From assembly GCF_016629665.1 (NCBI RefSeq), contig NZ_JAEPRQ010000001.1:1-64000 (forward strand): a DNA stretch of 64,000 bases. Reading direction: 5' to 3'. Origin of the DNA: Paracoccus caeni. Its GTDB lineage: Bacteria; Pseudomonadota; Alphaproteobacteria; Rhodobacterales; Rhodobacteraceae. The position numbers were made by a program, and so were the translations under genes. The notes under the pieces are model-generated. The model had not been told where the DNA came from. It did no database searches and worked only from the letters and a program-made list of their open reading frames with translations. This document shows, one piece after another, positions 37,601 to 45,523 of this stretch (its first letter is position 1; every line of letters starts with the position of its first letter).

Positions 37601-38619
37601 ATGAAGGTCGCTTGCAACCCGATCTGGACGCTGTCCTTGATCGCAAGCTCAAGGGATTCTTCGTCGTATTCGCCGTTTTCGATGATGCTCGAAATCTCGT
37701 CAACAAGACCCTGATCGAGGAATTTGTTCCGAATCTCGCTTGCCTTGTTCTTGTCAAGAAAATCAAGCGATTTCAGGTCGTTGGCGAAGCGCATCTTGGC
37801 GACTTCGGGGTCCATCGATTCCAGCGTTTTCATATAATCTTCGCTGGACATGGTGTCGAAGACTTTGTTCGTCAGCCCGCGCCGGTCTTCTAGCTTGGAG
37901 ACCGCGCCCTGCATCAGCTTGTCAACGCCCTCCACGATCTCGGGACGTTCGGTAAGTTCGGCAAGCTTTTCAGCGATTTCCTCTTCTTTCAACAGGCCGT
38001 ACGTGCTGGCCTGATCAAGGGGAACAGTCTTGTCCATAGCGGAGGTAACGGTCGAGTCCCACACGCCACCGTTATCCGTCTGATAGGGCATGACGTAATA
38101 GCCGGTCGAAAGCGCCGACTTTGCCTCCATCAGTTCGAAATACTGACGGCGAGGATCGTCAAGTTTCAGATCCCCCCATTCCTTCTTCATGTTCTCGTGG
38201 AACAATTCTCCGACCGACTTGCCGTCTTCGGTCGTCTTGGCATCCATAAAGTCGGTCGTGCTGGAATCCGGCACTTTGACGTTGATGTTGTTATCGCTCT
38301 TGTCGATCTCGGTTCCCAGAATCTTGCCTTCCAGGACGTTATACTTGAACGGGGTTTCCTCGCGATTGACGTGATGGGTCTTGCCGTTGAACGTGTAAGA
38401 GATCGTGTCGTCATCGACCCGTTTCGGATCAAGCTTGTTCAGCGGGGGAAGGGGGTCGTCTTTGTCCAGCGTGCCCGGCGAGTCGCTCTCTTCTTCGTCA
38501 TTTTCCTCGGGATCGGGATTGTTTCCGGTGACGGCCAGACTGACCGGCTTCGGGATATCGACCTCGATCTCTTCGGGGACTTTGGGACGTTCTGAAGTTG
38601 CTGCGACATCCATGGGCAT
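34678..38619 (-). CDS. Giant T3SS-linked repeat protein with hydrophobic core; translocator candidate
   Basis: A 1313-residue protein without Sec signal. It starts at ATG 38619 behind AGAGGG; an upstream extension was rejected. Residues 1-80 are acidic; 80-420 are helical; strongly hydrophobic segments lie at about 428-460 and 673-726 (GPATAATMGVVAGALGIAG and following). Residues about 835-1310 hold four tandem units of 110-117 residues with LPxFGDxGxPGxFxDFKxDIDRVDVGSI, FEKDGxKQV and HPDGKxDxxxIxRM. Two hydrophobic regions plus tandem units recall the HrpF/NolX design of the protein at 19162, but the repeat is different. It replaces nolX in the position upstream of nolW/sctC1. It is unrecognised at family level; pore former or large effector are both possible. 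Confidence 0.55.
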   Translation of the reverse strand: MPMDVAATSERPKVPEEIEVDIPKPVSLAVTGNNPDPEENDEEESDSPGTLDKDDPLPPLNKLDPKRVDDDTISYTFNGKTHHVNREETPFKYNVLEGKILGTEIDKSDNNINVKVPDSSTTDFMDAKTTEDGKSVGELFHENMKKEWGDLKLDDPRRQYFELMEAKSALSTGYYVMPYQTDNGGVWDSTVTSAMDKTVPLDQASTYGLLKEEEIAEKLAELTERPEIVEGVDKLMQGAVSKLEDRRGLTNKVFDTMSSEDYMKTLESMDPEVAKMRFANDLKSLDFLDKNKASEIRNKFLDQGLVDEISSIIENGEYDEESLELAIKDSVQIGLQATFMSAFGLNASDATVQNYLKTGTGDFPEEVKRGLDSYKEALRIGTEAVKDSFKANGNKFDIKDVSSRITDMIRDNNLSNGTPSTSKAVRNGAAALLHGSIMNGALPAAGGILAGAGAIYTLTKNKGETVEDRMGAARALLITVATGPAMATAGSKALESLFNQPGMTVMLGLEDNTQLRDAFEKRFNKAKEPPKIDWKLPDLELDDWSKGLLDDINKISSGDGGFSKVMSGVNENIGAVDTSNAGNLAGILDDASPADRASMMGMIDGKLKSMGVDPTDLDTPGKLRIVGTVMNTVGGIADVTGGVLDIALGAMNIDKLRKNPDAMPDEYAASTFQLLSGISSAGAAGTSLASMIAGPATAATMGVVAGALGIAGLVFGGISAIISGVIAKKKQDQAMDNVRQDFNDWSTLGVTEDNWGDKLNYAIHSRYEYDSRHGSSKYYDIYPEDKPVWEARPEQYEAFTKHVADKGRMDEDWFKDWDKKELGDQVLNWDDNEGSDDPSGLPRFGDSGKPGSFGEFKRDVDRVDVGSIELIEDGRVIFEKDGVKQVIDPQIGEKAGDKDRREIINYLKDLHQITHPDGKRDQDIIDRISKLHDESDRYNEISDLKRILDDSSPPLFGKDGNTKVGTFNDFKRDIDRVDIASIRPDSGDSSVIYFEKDGEEWMLDKDDTGKLDKKEAEKIFDYLNNLYVMTHPDGKADHKLIEKVEELFGKSDDHNDLDDLRDEIDVDRDPTGLPVFGDGGSPGTFKDFREDIDRVDVGSIELLDGGRVAFEKDGVKQVINPSDGDQAGRNTRRDIIRYLEGLYHLARPEGDLDKDRVDMMNDTFGRTDKYNDLDAIRDKIEMEESADGLPFFGDGGKPGKFGDFKEDIDRVDIGSIEVLENGNVIFSKDGTKQVVSVTHGSDADKGTREDVIEYLKELHKISHPDGKFDKGIAERMDWVLGANDKHNDPEKIREYIDEWVRKGRPEEKDRKKW
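34700..36120 (-). repeat. Four in-frame tandem repeats in the 1313-residue gene
   Basis: Units of about 345-365 bases run from about 36120 down to 34700. Each has a DIDRVD-encoding block, a FEKDG block and an HPDGK block; the third unit has RPEGD in place of HPDGK, and the second has a longer FGKDGNTKVGTF opening. The DNA copies are divergent, so this is an ancient expansion under coding constraint. Confidence 0.85.
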
Positions 38620-38740
38620 TGTTCTTTTCCCTCTTATATATCGGACCAGAGTCCGATGAGCGTCGTGACGGGCGCATCTTTGGCGTCGTCGAGTTGTTGG
38701 ACCGGCCCGCACGGGGCAGGCTGCATGACGAATGGAAGCG

Positions 38741-38764
38741 ACCTGCCCGTTCAGACGGGCAGGT
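38741..38764 (-). terminator. Hairpin after the lytic transglycosylase gene
   Basis: A perfect 10-bp inverted repeat (ACCTGCCCGT at 38741-38750 with ACGGGCAGGT at 38755-38764), 4-base loop. It lies about 15 bases beyond the end of the transglycosylase gene on the minus strand. There is no long T tract (CGCTTCCATTC follows), so it may attenuate rather than fully stop transcription. Confidence 0.6.
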
Positions 38765-38780
38765 GCTTTACTTCAGCCGA

Positions 38781-39827
38781 TCAGGTTTGAACCTGCTCGG
38801 GGCTTTCCGGGTATTCTTCGGGCAGATCCTGACCTTGCTTGATCAGGTCATGGTAGTAGTTCACCCGGTCCACATAGCTTTCGGTGCCCAGACCCGTGGT
38901 CGAGACATCAGGATTGGCGGGATCGACGGATTCCGAACCAGAGTTATAGGCCCGAAGCGCCAGATCCATATCGCCGCCGAATTCTTCCTTCTTCTCGGCC
39001 AGATACAGCGCGCCCGCCATGATGTTGGATTCCGGGTCGTTGATGTCGCCCTTGATCAGATCGGGATGTTTCGCCTTCATCTCGGCGAAGGTATCCTCGT
39101 TGATCTGCATCAGGCCGATATCGGATTTTCCGTTGCCGGCATTGTTCGAGATTGCCTCGGGATCGCCCTTCGACTCTTCCCAGATCATCGCTGCAAGCAC
39201 ATCGGGCGGAATGCCGGTTGCTTTGGAGGCGGCAAGGATCTGGGACCGGAACGCTTCCAGCGCATTGTTATATTGCGGCGATGCGTCTTCGACGGCAGGG
39301 GTGTCACCTGTGACCTGATGGTTCTGGACCGGGGCAGGGATGTCGCCCGTCGGTTCACCTGCCGGATCGCCAGCCGGATTACCTGCGGGATCGCCCACCG
39401 GGGTTTCCGGCACCTGACCGTCAGGGTTTCCCGCGGCCTGATTTGGCGGAAGGTCTCCGCGATATTTGTCCAGTCTGGCCTGATCCTCATAGCCCAGTTC
39501 TTCGGGATCACCTGCCGGCAGGTCCGGGTCACCCGGCTGGGTGGCGGCATTGACCGGCTGTTCGGGCAGATCACCTGGTGCATCACCGGGCGCATCTCCG
39601 GGCAGACCCTCGCTGCCGTCGGGGGCTGCGGCTTCAGGATTGGGTTGACCCTCGGGCGTCGGTTGCCCTTCGGGAACGTCCAGCCCCATGGCCTGCATCG
39701 TCTGACGCGCCACGTCCAGTTCTGCCTGGAAATGCTTCTTCAATGCATCGTCGGTCGCGGAGTCGCAGCGTGATTGCCGGTCGTTATAGAATTCCTGCCA
39801 GCCGGCACCTTGAGCGTTCACTTCCAT
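38781..39827 (-). CDS. T3SS-associated lytic transglycosylase with Gly/Asp/Pro linker
   Basis: A 348-residue protein starting at ATG 39827 behind AGAGGAGAG. Residues about 188-335 form an SLT domain with the catalytic Glu218-Ser219 (WEESKGDPEA), GLMQINEDTF and LALRAYNSG. Residues 50-170 are a low-complexity linker with GDAPGD, GDPAGN and GDPAGE words. There is no Sec signal, yet it must reach the periplasm to open peptidoglycan for the needle; export by the T3SS itself is likely, as for HopP1-type or Hpa2-like proteins. Its N-terminus, MEVNAQGAG, resembles the starts of the two giant proteins (MEVGTEP and MPMDVAA). Confidence 0.85.
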   Translation of the reverse strand: MEVNAQGAGWQEFYNDRQSRCDSATDDALKKHFQAELDVARQTMQAMGLDVPEGQPTPEGQPNPEAAAPDGSEGLPGDAPGDAPGDLPEQPVNAATQPGDPDLPAGDPEELGYEDQARLDKYRGDLPPNQAAGNPDGQVPETPVGDPAGNPAGDPAGEPTGDIPAPVQNHQVTGDTPAVEDASPQYNNALEAFRSQILAASKATGIPPDVLAAMIWEESKGDPEAISNNAGNGKSDIGLMQINEDTFAEMKAKHPDLIKGDINDPESNIMAGALYLAEKKEEFGGDMDLALRAYNSGSESVDPANPDVSTTGLGTESYVDRVNYYHDLIKQGQDLPEEYPESPEQVQT

Positions 39828-39924
39828 TTTTCTCTCCTCTGGATGCTTTGACCTGTCGTTACCAACCGTGAACCTGATACGAGGACCATCACACATGCGG
39901 GCCCTGTGCTAAGCGTGTGCGCCG

Positions 39925-40332
39925 TCATTCGACCTCGATTGAGCGCGACTGTCCCGCGCCGCCCGACGATCCCGATTGCTGCCGCCAATAGGGGTCCTCG
40001 GGATACATGATGCGGCCCGACGCGTCCTGACCGTAAAGATATCGATCCGCCGCCCGTCCAAGCGGACCCGCTGCGCCGGGGCCGGGAGTGACCGGCGAGA
40101 CCAGATCGCGCGGATTAGACACTTGCCGCGCCAGAACCAGATCCCGCTTGCAGGCCGGAGCCCGGCGTGAAATGTTGCCGCCGACGCGTTGGCAGGAAGA
40201 CGGGATGACATGGCCGCTTTCCGAATAGCCGTAAGCCGGTGCCGAGGCGCGGGCGATCACGTCCGAGTCCTTGATCAGCGGATCGGTGCATGCGGCCAAC
40301 AGCGCGACAGTGGGGATGAGCAGATATTTCAT
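39925..40332 (-). CDS. CpaD-like lipoprotein coupled to the secretin
   Basis: A 135-residue lipoprotein (signal MKYLLIPTVALLAAC, Cys15). After it, the sequence APACKRDLVLARQVSNPRDLVSP and RAADRYLYG follows the conserved C-terminal pattern of CpaD/RcpB-type Tad pilus lipoproteins (C..NLA..V..PRDL..P, then Y..G). The N-terminal half of typical CpaD proteins (about 200-230 residues) is shortened. The ATG overlaps the stop of the secretin gene (ATGA), so both are made together; a pilotin or outer-membrane partner of the secretin is likely. Confidence 0.65.
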   Translation of the reverse strand: MKYLLIPTVALLAACTDPLIKDSDVIARASAPAYGYSESGHVIPSSCQRVGGNISRRAPACKRDLVLARQVSNPRDLVSPVTPGPGAAGPLGRAADRYLYGQDASGRIMYPEDPYWRQQSGSSGGAGQSRSIEVE

Positions 40333-41591
40333 CTGGTAATGAACCCCACGGTATTGCGCACCGGGCGCCGGGCGACCGGCGGAGCGCTGACATTGCTGGC
40401 TTCGGCGATGTAGGGGGTGATGAAGATCAGGAGTTCTCGTTCTTGACGGACATTGTTCGAGCGCCCGAAAAGCCCACTCATCCCCGGAGTGCCGCGACGG
40501 CCGTTTTCCGAGAACTGCTCGTAAAGACCGGCGATCATGAAGGTCTGGCCGCTGCCGACCTCGACAGTGGTGTCGGCACGGCGCACCGACAGGCCGGGCA
40601 CGGTGAAGCCGTCCACGCTGACCTGATTGTCATTGTTGAGGAAACTGACCTCGGGCTGAACCTCCATCGCGATGCGCCCGTTCGGCAGCAGCGTCGGCAG
40701 AAATTCGATCGAGACGCCATATTGCCGGAATGCGGCCGAGATGACGCCATCGCCCTGATTGATCGGATAGCCGATCTCGCCACCCGCGCGGAAACTGGCG
40801 CGGCGACCCGATACGGTGGTCAGCGTCGGTTCCGACAGGATCTGCACCGCGCCGCGTTCTTCCAGCGCGTTGATCACGGTGTCGATGGTAAAGCTGCCCG
40901 AGGTGATCCGCCCGCCAATCGCCGGGCTGTTGGCGGCTGCGCCACCCAGAAATCCGGTTGGATTGCCGCCGGTGACGACGCGAAGCGGGCCGCCCGCGCT
41001 GGCCCCAAGTGCGGCCAGATCGACGCCCATCCGGCGCAATTCGCTTCTGGAGGCTTCGACAAAGCGGACGCGCAGCGAAATCTGGGTGCCGCCGCCATAG
41101 GTCGTCTCGTCGCGGGTGATGACGCCCTGACGCCCGAACGAGCGTTCAGAGGCGGTCACGCCGCGCGTGCCCTGAATGTCGTTCACTTCGCCCGAGATGA
41201 TCGCGATGCCTTCCTTGCGTCGCACCCCCGTTTCGGACGGAAGCAGCGCCTCTGCACCACCCGAGGCGGGCATGACCTCGACCTCGTATTCGGCGCTGAC
41301 ATCGCTGTTCTCGCTGGTGATGATCACGCTGGTCCGTCCCGACGTATAGCCGGTCAGATAGATCGCGGTGGGCGAGATGGCCTGCGCGTCCGCAATCATC
41401 GGATTGGCGATATAGACCGTCGCCGTATCTTCCGGCAGTTCGATCCGGCGTCCGTCCCCCTCGCTCAGATAGATGCGCGTCGATTGCGCATCCGAGGCGG
41501 TGGTGAAGGCGCCAGCGATCAGGGCAGCGACGAAGCCTGTCACGGCCAGTCGGCTTGAGCGTGCGGAGATTTGGGTCAGGAACTTTTTCAT
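40329..41591 (-). CDS. Tad-type (CpaC/RcpA-like) secretin serving the T3SS
   Basis: A 420-residue outer-membrane secretin with signal peptide (cleavage near SDA-QS). Residues about 38-110 form the pilus/T2SS N-terminal domain seen in CpaC (YLSEGDGRRIELPEDTATVYIANPMIADAQ). A BON-like middle and the secretin pore domain follow (VQILSEPTLTTVSGRRASFRAGGEIGYP, VEVGSGQTFMIAGLY and LLIFITPYIAE). Classical SctC proteins carry different N-domains. Its start overlaps sctV and its stop overlaps the CpaD-like gene, so it belongs to the T3SS operon; no Tad ATPase or pilin is present. It complements the separate NolW-like SctC1 far downstream. Confidence 0.88.
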   Translation of the reverse strand: MKKFLTQISARSSRLAVTGFVAALIAGAFTTASDAQSTRIYLSEGDGRRIELPEDTATVYIANPMIADAQAISPTAIYLTGYTSGRTSVIITSENSDVSAEYEVEVMPASGGAEALLPSETGVRRKEGIAIISGEVNDIQGTRGVTASERSFGRQGVITRDETTYGGGTQISLRVRFVEASRSELRRMGVDLAALGASAGGPLRVVTGGNPTGFLGGAAANSPAIGGRITSGSFTIDTVINALEERGAVQILSEPTLTTVSGRRASFRAGGEIGYPINQGDGVISAAFRQYGVSIEFLPTLLPNGRIAMEVQPEVSFLNNDNQVSVDGFTVPGLSVRRADTTVEVGSGQTFMIAGLYEQFSENGRRGTPGMSGLFGRSNNVRQERELLIFITPYIAEASNVSAPPVARRPVRNTVGFITR

Positions 41592-43642
41592 TGTAACGAC
41601 AACATCGCGATTGGTTGCACCTTGAAGCTGGGGGCGATCTCTTTGTGCGAGAGAACCGGGAAGGTGATTTCGTGCGTGGCAAGGAACTTGCGCAGGAAGC
41701 GGCGGATCTCGGTGGTGGAGATGAAGACCGGCGGCGCGGAATGGGTTTGCGGATCGCCGACGGTTTCCTTCAGACGCTCCAGCAGGCGGCGCGACTGTTT
41801 CGATTCCAGTGAGAGATATTCTCCCGACGAAGAATTGCGGATCGAACTGCGGATCAGCCCCTCGATATCGGCATCGACGATATAGGCGGCGATGAAGCGG
41901 TCCTGATCGGCGAACTTGTAGCTGATCTGACGGGCAAGCGCGGTGCGGACATATTCCGACAGCAACTCGGGGTCTTTTTCGCGCGGTGCCCAGTCAACGA
42001 TGGTTTCCAGCAGAACCCGCAGGTTTCGGACCGGGATTTCCTCTTCCACCAGACGGCGCATGATCGTGGCGATCTTTTGCAGCGACAGTGCCTTCTGCGC
42101 CTCGGCCACAAGGCTGTCATAGCGGGATTCCATTGCCGCAAGCAGCGCCCCCACCTCTTGCACGCCAAGAAATTCGGCGGCATGGCGCGGCAATCTGCGC
42201 GCTGCGATATGGGCCAGCGCCTCGGCCGGGGATTGGTAGGCGACCCCGTTCTTCTCAAGCTCATAGGCTTTCGAGGCGTCGCACCAATAGCTGTGCGGCT
42301 CGGTCGGGCTCAGCTCGATATCGTCAACCGGGATGCCAAGAATTTCGGCGGTTTCGGCGTCATCGGTCAGCCGCAGCCGACCCGCCGGGATATAACCTTC
42401 AGCCACCGGCACGCTTTCGACCAGCAATTGCCAGCGATCCTTCGGCGCATCCTGATCGACCCACAATTGCAGGCGGGGGAAGGGCACGCCCAGATCTTCG
42501 AACACATTGGTCCGTTCACGCAGCGCGACCTTGTCGAATTCGATCCGGTCGATGCTTTCGGCGATATCGGGGCCGACCGCCAGACGCACCGGAGCCATCG
42601 GCGCCATCAGCAGATCCTGCTTGCCGTCGGTCGTCGGGCGCTGGCTTTCCTCGATCTCTTCGGCCTGCTGGCGGCGCGCGATCAGGAAGCCGGCGGTGCC
42701 GAAGACCATCGCCAGCACCAGAAAGACCGGGGTGGGAAAGCCGGGGATGATCGCAAAGCCCAGCAGAACCGCCGCCGCCACCTGCAAAGCGCGCGGATTG
42801 GCGGAAACCTGTTCGGTAATGTCATGCGCCAGATCGACCGAACGCTCATTCGCGATCCGGGTGATGACGATGCCCGAACTGATCGCCATGATCAGCGCCG
42901 GGATCTGGCTGACCATACCGTCGCCGATGGTCAGCACCGAATAGCGGTGCAGCGCTTCGCCAAAGGGCATCCCCATCTGGCCGACACCCACGCCAAGACC
43001 GCCAAGGATGTTCACCGCGATGATGATCAGCCCGGCGACGGCATCGCCTTTGACGAACTTCATCGCGCCATCCATGGCGCCGTAAAACTCGCTTTCGGTT
43101 TGCAGGGATTCGCGGCGGCGGCGCGCCTCGGCCAGATCGATCTCGCCCGCGCGCATGTCGCTGTCGATCGCCATCTGTTTGCCCGGCAACGCATCCAGCG
43201 AGAACCGCGCCGAAACCTCGGCCACCCGTTCCGAGCCTTTGGTGATGACGATGAACTGGACGATGGTGATGATCAGGAACACCACCACGCCGACCAGAAG
43301 CGAGCCGCCGATCACGAAATTCCCGAAGGATTCAACGATCTGCCCGGCATCCGCCTGCAACAGGATCAGACGCGTGGTCGAGATGCTGATGGCCAGTCGG
43401 AACAATGTGCTGAAAAGCAGGATCGACGGCAGCGTGGATAATGTCGTCGGCGATTTCAGATAGACCGCCACGATCAGGATCAGGACCGAGATCGCTAGGT
43501 TGAAGCCAATCGACAGATCGATCAGCCAGGTCGGCAGCGGCACGATGATCATGAACACGATCAGGATCAGCAGGATCACCAGAACCAGATCCTGCCGCCC
43601 CGCAATCGCGTTGAGCCGCCGCTTGAACCCGCCCTCTGCCAT
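41588..43642 (-). CDS. sctV: T3SS export gate protein SctV
   Basis: LcrD/InvA/HrcV/FlhA family, 684 residues. It has eight membrane segments in the first 330 residues with the FHIPEP-type cytoplasmic loop (GSERVAEVSARFSLDALPGKQMAIDSDMRAGEIDLAEARRRR region, about 115-160). The large C-terminal domain forms the nonameric ring that receives chaperone-effector pairs. It overlaps sctY-like at the start (TGATG) and the secretin gene at the end. Confidence 0.96.
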   Translation of the reverse strand: MAEGGFKRRLNAIAGRQDLVLVILLILIVFMIIVPLPTWLIDLSIGFNLAISVLILIVAVYLKSPTTLSTLPSILLFSTLFRLAISISTTRLILLQADAGQIVESFGNFVIGGSLLVGVVVFLIITIVQFIVITKGSERVAEVSARFSLDALPGKQMAIDSDMRAGEIDLAEARRRRESLQTESEFYGAMDGAMKFVKGDAVAGLIIIAVNILGGLGVGVGQMGMPFGEALHRYSVLTIGDGMVSQIPALIMAISSGIVITRIANERSVDLAHDITEQVSANPRALQVAAAVLLGFAIIPGFPTPVFLVLAMVFGTAGFLIARRQQAEEIEESQRPTTDGKQDLLMAPMAPVRLAVGPDIAESIDRIEFDKVALRERTNVFEDLGVPFPRLQLWVDQDAPKDRWQLLVESVPVAEGYIPAGRLRLTDDAETAEILGIPVDDIELSPTEPHSYWCDASKAYELEKNGVAYQSPAEALAHIAARRLPRHAAEFLGVQEVGALLAAMESRYDSLVAEAQKALSLQKIATIMRRLVEEEIPVRNLRVLLETIVDWAPREKDPELLSEYVRTALARQISYKFADQDRFIAAYIVDADIEGLIRSSIRNSSSGEYLSLESKQSRRLLERLKETVGDPQTHSAPPVFISTTEIRRFLRKFLATHEITFPVLSHKEIAPSFKVQPIAMLSLQ

Positions 43643-44169
43643 CAGCCGTCATCCTTCCGGGCGTCGGCTGCGACCCGCAGATCGCGGGCCAGCGCCAGCG
43701 CATCCCGTGCGCCGATGTTATCGCCCTGACGGTGAAGCGCCTTGGCGCGGATATAGTGCCGCGCGGCGTGTTGAATATCGGTCGCGGGGGTCTCGATAAG
43801 CGCCGGATCGGTTTCGTCAAACCGGGTCAGCACCGACATCGCCTGTTCCGGGTCGCCAGCACGCAGCAGCGATTCCGCCAGCGTCAGCAGCGCCGAAGGC
43901 CGCGCATCGCCCATCGACAACGCCGCCAGAGACAAAACCATTGCCCGCGACGGATCGCCGTGGCGCAGATACAAAAGCGCCAGCGATGACAGGATACGGC
44001 CATGCTTGCGCGCATCGGCGGTGTTCAGATCGTCGGGCAGAGCCTCGGCTTCGTCCCAGTTGCCAAGCTCGCCATAGAGATCTTCCAGCCGCTCATCCGT
44101 CGGGTCATCGCCCGCAGGGCTGCCCGGTAGCTTGATCGAATTGGGGATGAGCGACAAAGGTGCGTTCAT
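43642..44169 (-). CDS. YscY-like TPR chaperone candidate (SctY)
   Basis: A 175-residue helical protein with TPR-like stretches (ILSSLALLYLRHGDPSRAMVLSLAALSMGDARPSALLTLAESLLRAGDPEQAM). It starts at ATG 44169, overlapping the stop of the preceding small gene (ATGA). The order of a 119-residue secreted-type protein, a TPR chaperone and sctV is that of yscX-yscY-lcrD in Yersinia; YscY is the TPR chaperone of YscX and both bind SctV. The call is by position and fold. Confidence 0.55.
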   Translation of the reverse strand: MNAPLSLIPNSIKLPGSPAGDDPTDERLEDLYGELGNWDEAEALPDDLNTADARKHGRILSSLALLYLRHGDPSRAMVLSLAALSMGDARPSALLTLAESLLRAGDPEQAMSVLTRFDETDPALIETPATDIQHAARHYIRAKALHRQGDNIGARDALALARDLRVAADARKDDG

Positions 44170-44525
44170 GTCGTCTGCATGTCCAGATAGCGCGACAGCT
44201 TGCGGCATTCATCCTCAAGCACCGCATCGACCAGACGCCCAAGGCCCGGAACCGCCTTGTCGGCGCTGTCGGCATAGCTGCGCGCCGATTCCAGCGCCGA
44301 GATCAGATCGGGGGCAGAGGGCAGGCTGACATTGCCAAGCCCGGTTTCAAGGATGGTCTGGAACCCGACCCGTTCAACCTGCGGTCGGGGGCGGGAGACG
44401 ATATCATCCGCATCCCTGATCGGCGTTGGCTGCTGCGGGCGCCCGATCCGGTCCAGACGCGGCAATTCATTCGTCGCCGGCGTGCTGGAGATAAGTCGGG
44501 AAGAGGGATGGATCGAGTCGGACAT
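44166..44525 (-). CDS. YscX-like export protein candidate (SctX)
   Basis: A 119-residue protein with a polar, Ser/Pro-rich N-terminal half without signal peptide, and a helical C-terminal half (APDLISALESARSYADSADK, then LVDAVLEDECRKLSRYLDM). YscX is 122 residues, is secreted by the T3SS and has a similar two-part layout. Its neighbours, a TPR gene and sctV, match yscX-yscY-yscV. Sequence identity is not obvious by eye, so this is a positional call. It lies 11 bases after sctD. Confidence 0.48.
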   Translation of the reverse strand: MSDSIHPSSRLISSTPATNELPRLDRIGRPQQPTPIRDADDIVSRPRPQVERVGFQTILETGLGNVSLPSAPDLISALESARSYADSADKAVPGLGRLVDAVLEDECRKLSRYLDMQTT

Positions 44526-44536
44526 TCTACGGTTCC

Positions 44537-45496
44537 CTAAAAACGTACCGCGACAGACTGGCCGTCACGTTCGAACTCGACGCTGCCGCGCTCGATCTTG
44601 CGCACGATCCAGCCATCCCGCGTCCGGTCGCCCACGCGATAGACATTGCCGGTCTTGGTCCGAACCTCGGCATTCTCGCCCAGCCAGACCGAGGACACGG
44701 CCAGCATGGGCGCCGTCTCGGATTCAATCGCTGTGACGATGGGCAGGCTTTGCCCGAATTCCGCCTCGAATTTGGTGCGGATCTGGCGCCAGTCGTTCAC
44801 CTGCTCGGGCAACATGGTCCCGCCAAGACGAAGCACGCCGTTCTCGTGGTTCAGCGTCAGATTGCTTAGACCTGCGGCCGCCAGTCGTGATTTCAGTTCG
44901 GTCTCGGCAGCCAGAATACAATCGCCCAGACATTCAAGTTGCGGCGAGCTGCTGATCCGGGGCGATGCGGCAGGCTCTGCCGGTTCCGCCACCGCAACCT
45001 GTTCGGGCACATTTGCCACCGCCGAGCCGTTGAGGTTGGCCAGCACAGGCACCGGAGATTGTGTGAAAAGCGCGGCGCCCAGCCAGCAGCCAACGAACAA
45101 GGCCGCCATGCCGACACCGACAAGAACGCGCCGGTCGGTCGAAGGACGCTGCACGCCGCCCGAAAGTTGCACGGTCACGTCAGAGGCAAGGCGAAGCCGC
45201 GCCGGCAGCTTGATCTGATGCGGCGCACCCATCACGGTCAGCGGCGAAACACCGTTCGCCCCCTCACCGATCAGTCCGACGCCGTCAACGACCGGGTTCG
45301 CGATGATCGCTTCACCCTTCAACGTCAGATTGATGACCTGATCGCCCAATCCGGCCAGAACAATGTCATTGCCGTCATCGCTGCCGATCGTATAGCGCCC
45401 CGCTTCCAGCGAAACGGATGCCCCTGCATTCGGGCCGGCGAGGACGCTCAGCACAAAACTATCCGCAGAGGAATGGCGCTCTGCCTTTTCCCCCAT
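44537..45496 (-). CDS. sctD: T3SS inner-membrane ring protein SctD
   Basis: YscD/PrgH/HrpW-type ring protein, 319 residues: N-terminal cytoplasmic FHA-like domain (SVSLEAGRYTIGSDDGNDIVLAG, about 20-100), one membrane segment (VLVGVGMAALFVGCWLGAALF, about 124-144) and a periplasmic part with BON-like modules (LECLGDCILAAETELKSRLAAAGLSNLTL). The length is somewhat below YscD (about 420), so fewer periplasmic modules are present. It starts the main sctD-X-Y-V-secretin operon, just after a strong terminator. Confidence 0.85.
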   Translation of the reverse strand: MGEKAERHSSADSFVLSVLAGPNAGASVSLEAGRYTIGSDDGNDIVLAGLGDQVINLTLKGEAIIANPVVDGVGLIGEGANGVSPLTVMGAPHQIKLPARLRLASDVTVQLSGGVQRPSTDRRVLVGVGMAALFVGCWLGAALFTQSPVPVLANLNGSAVANVPEQVAVAEPAEPAASPRISSSPQLECLGDCILAAETELKSRLAAAGLSNLTLNHENGVLRLGGTMLPEQVNDWRQIRTKFEAEFGQSLPIVTAIESETAPMLAVSSVWLGENAEVRTKTGNVYRVGDRTRDGWIVRKIERGSVEFERDGQSVAVRF

Positions 45497-45523
45497 GGCG
45501 AGCTCCGATATTGAATAAGAAAA

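Noticed and set aside
40329..41591. The secretin considered as part of a Tad pilus locus
   Set aside because: It is translationally coupled to sctV, and no CpaF/TadA ATPase, TadBC, prepilin or prepilin peptidase gene occurs in the window.
42077..43441. A 454-residue plus-strand frame opposite sctV
   Set aside because: Mirror frame of a well-conserved gene, Arg/His/Gln-rich, no start signal.
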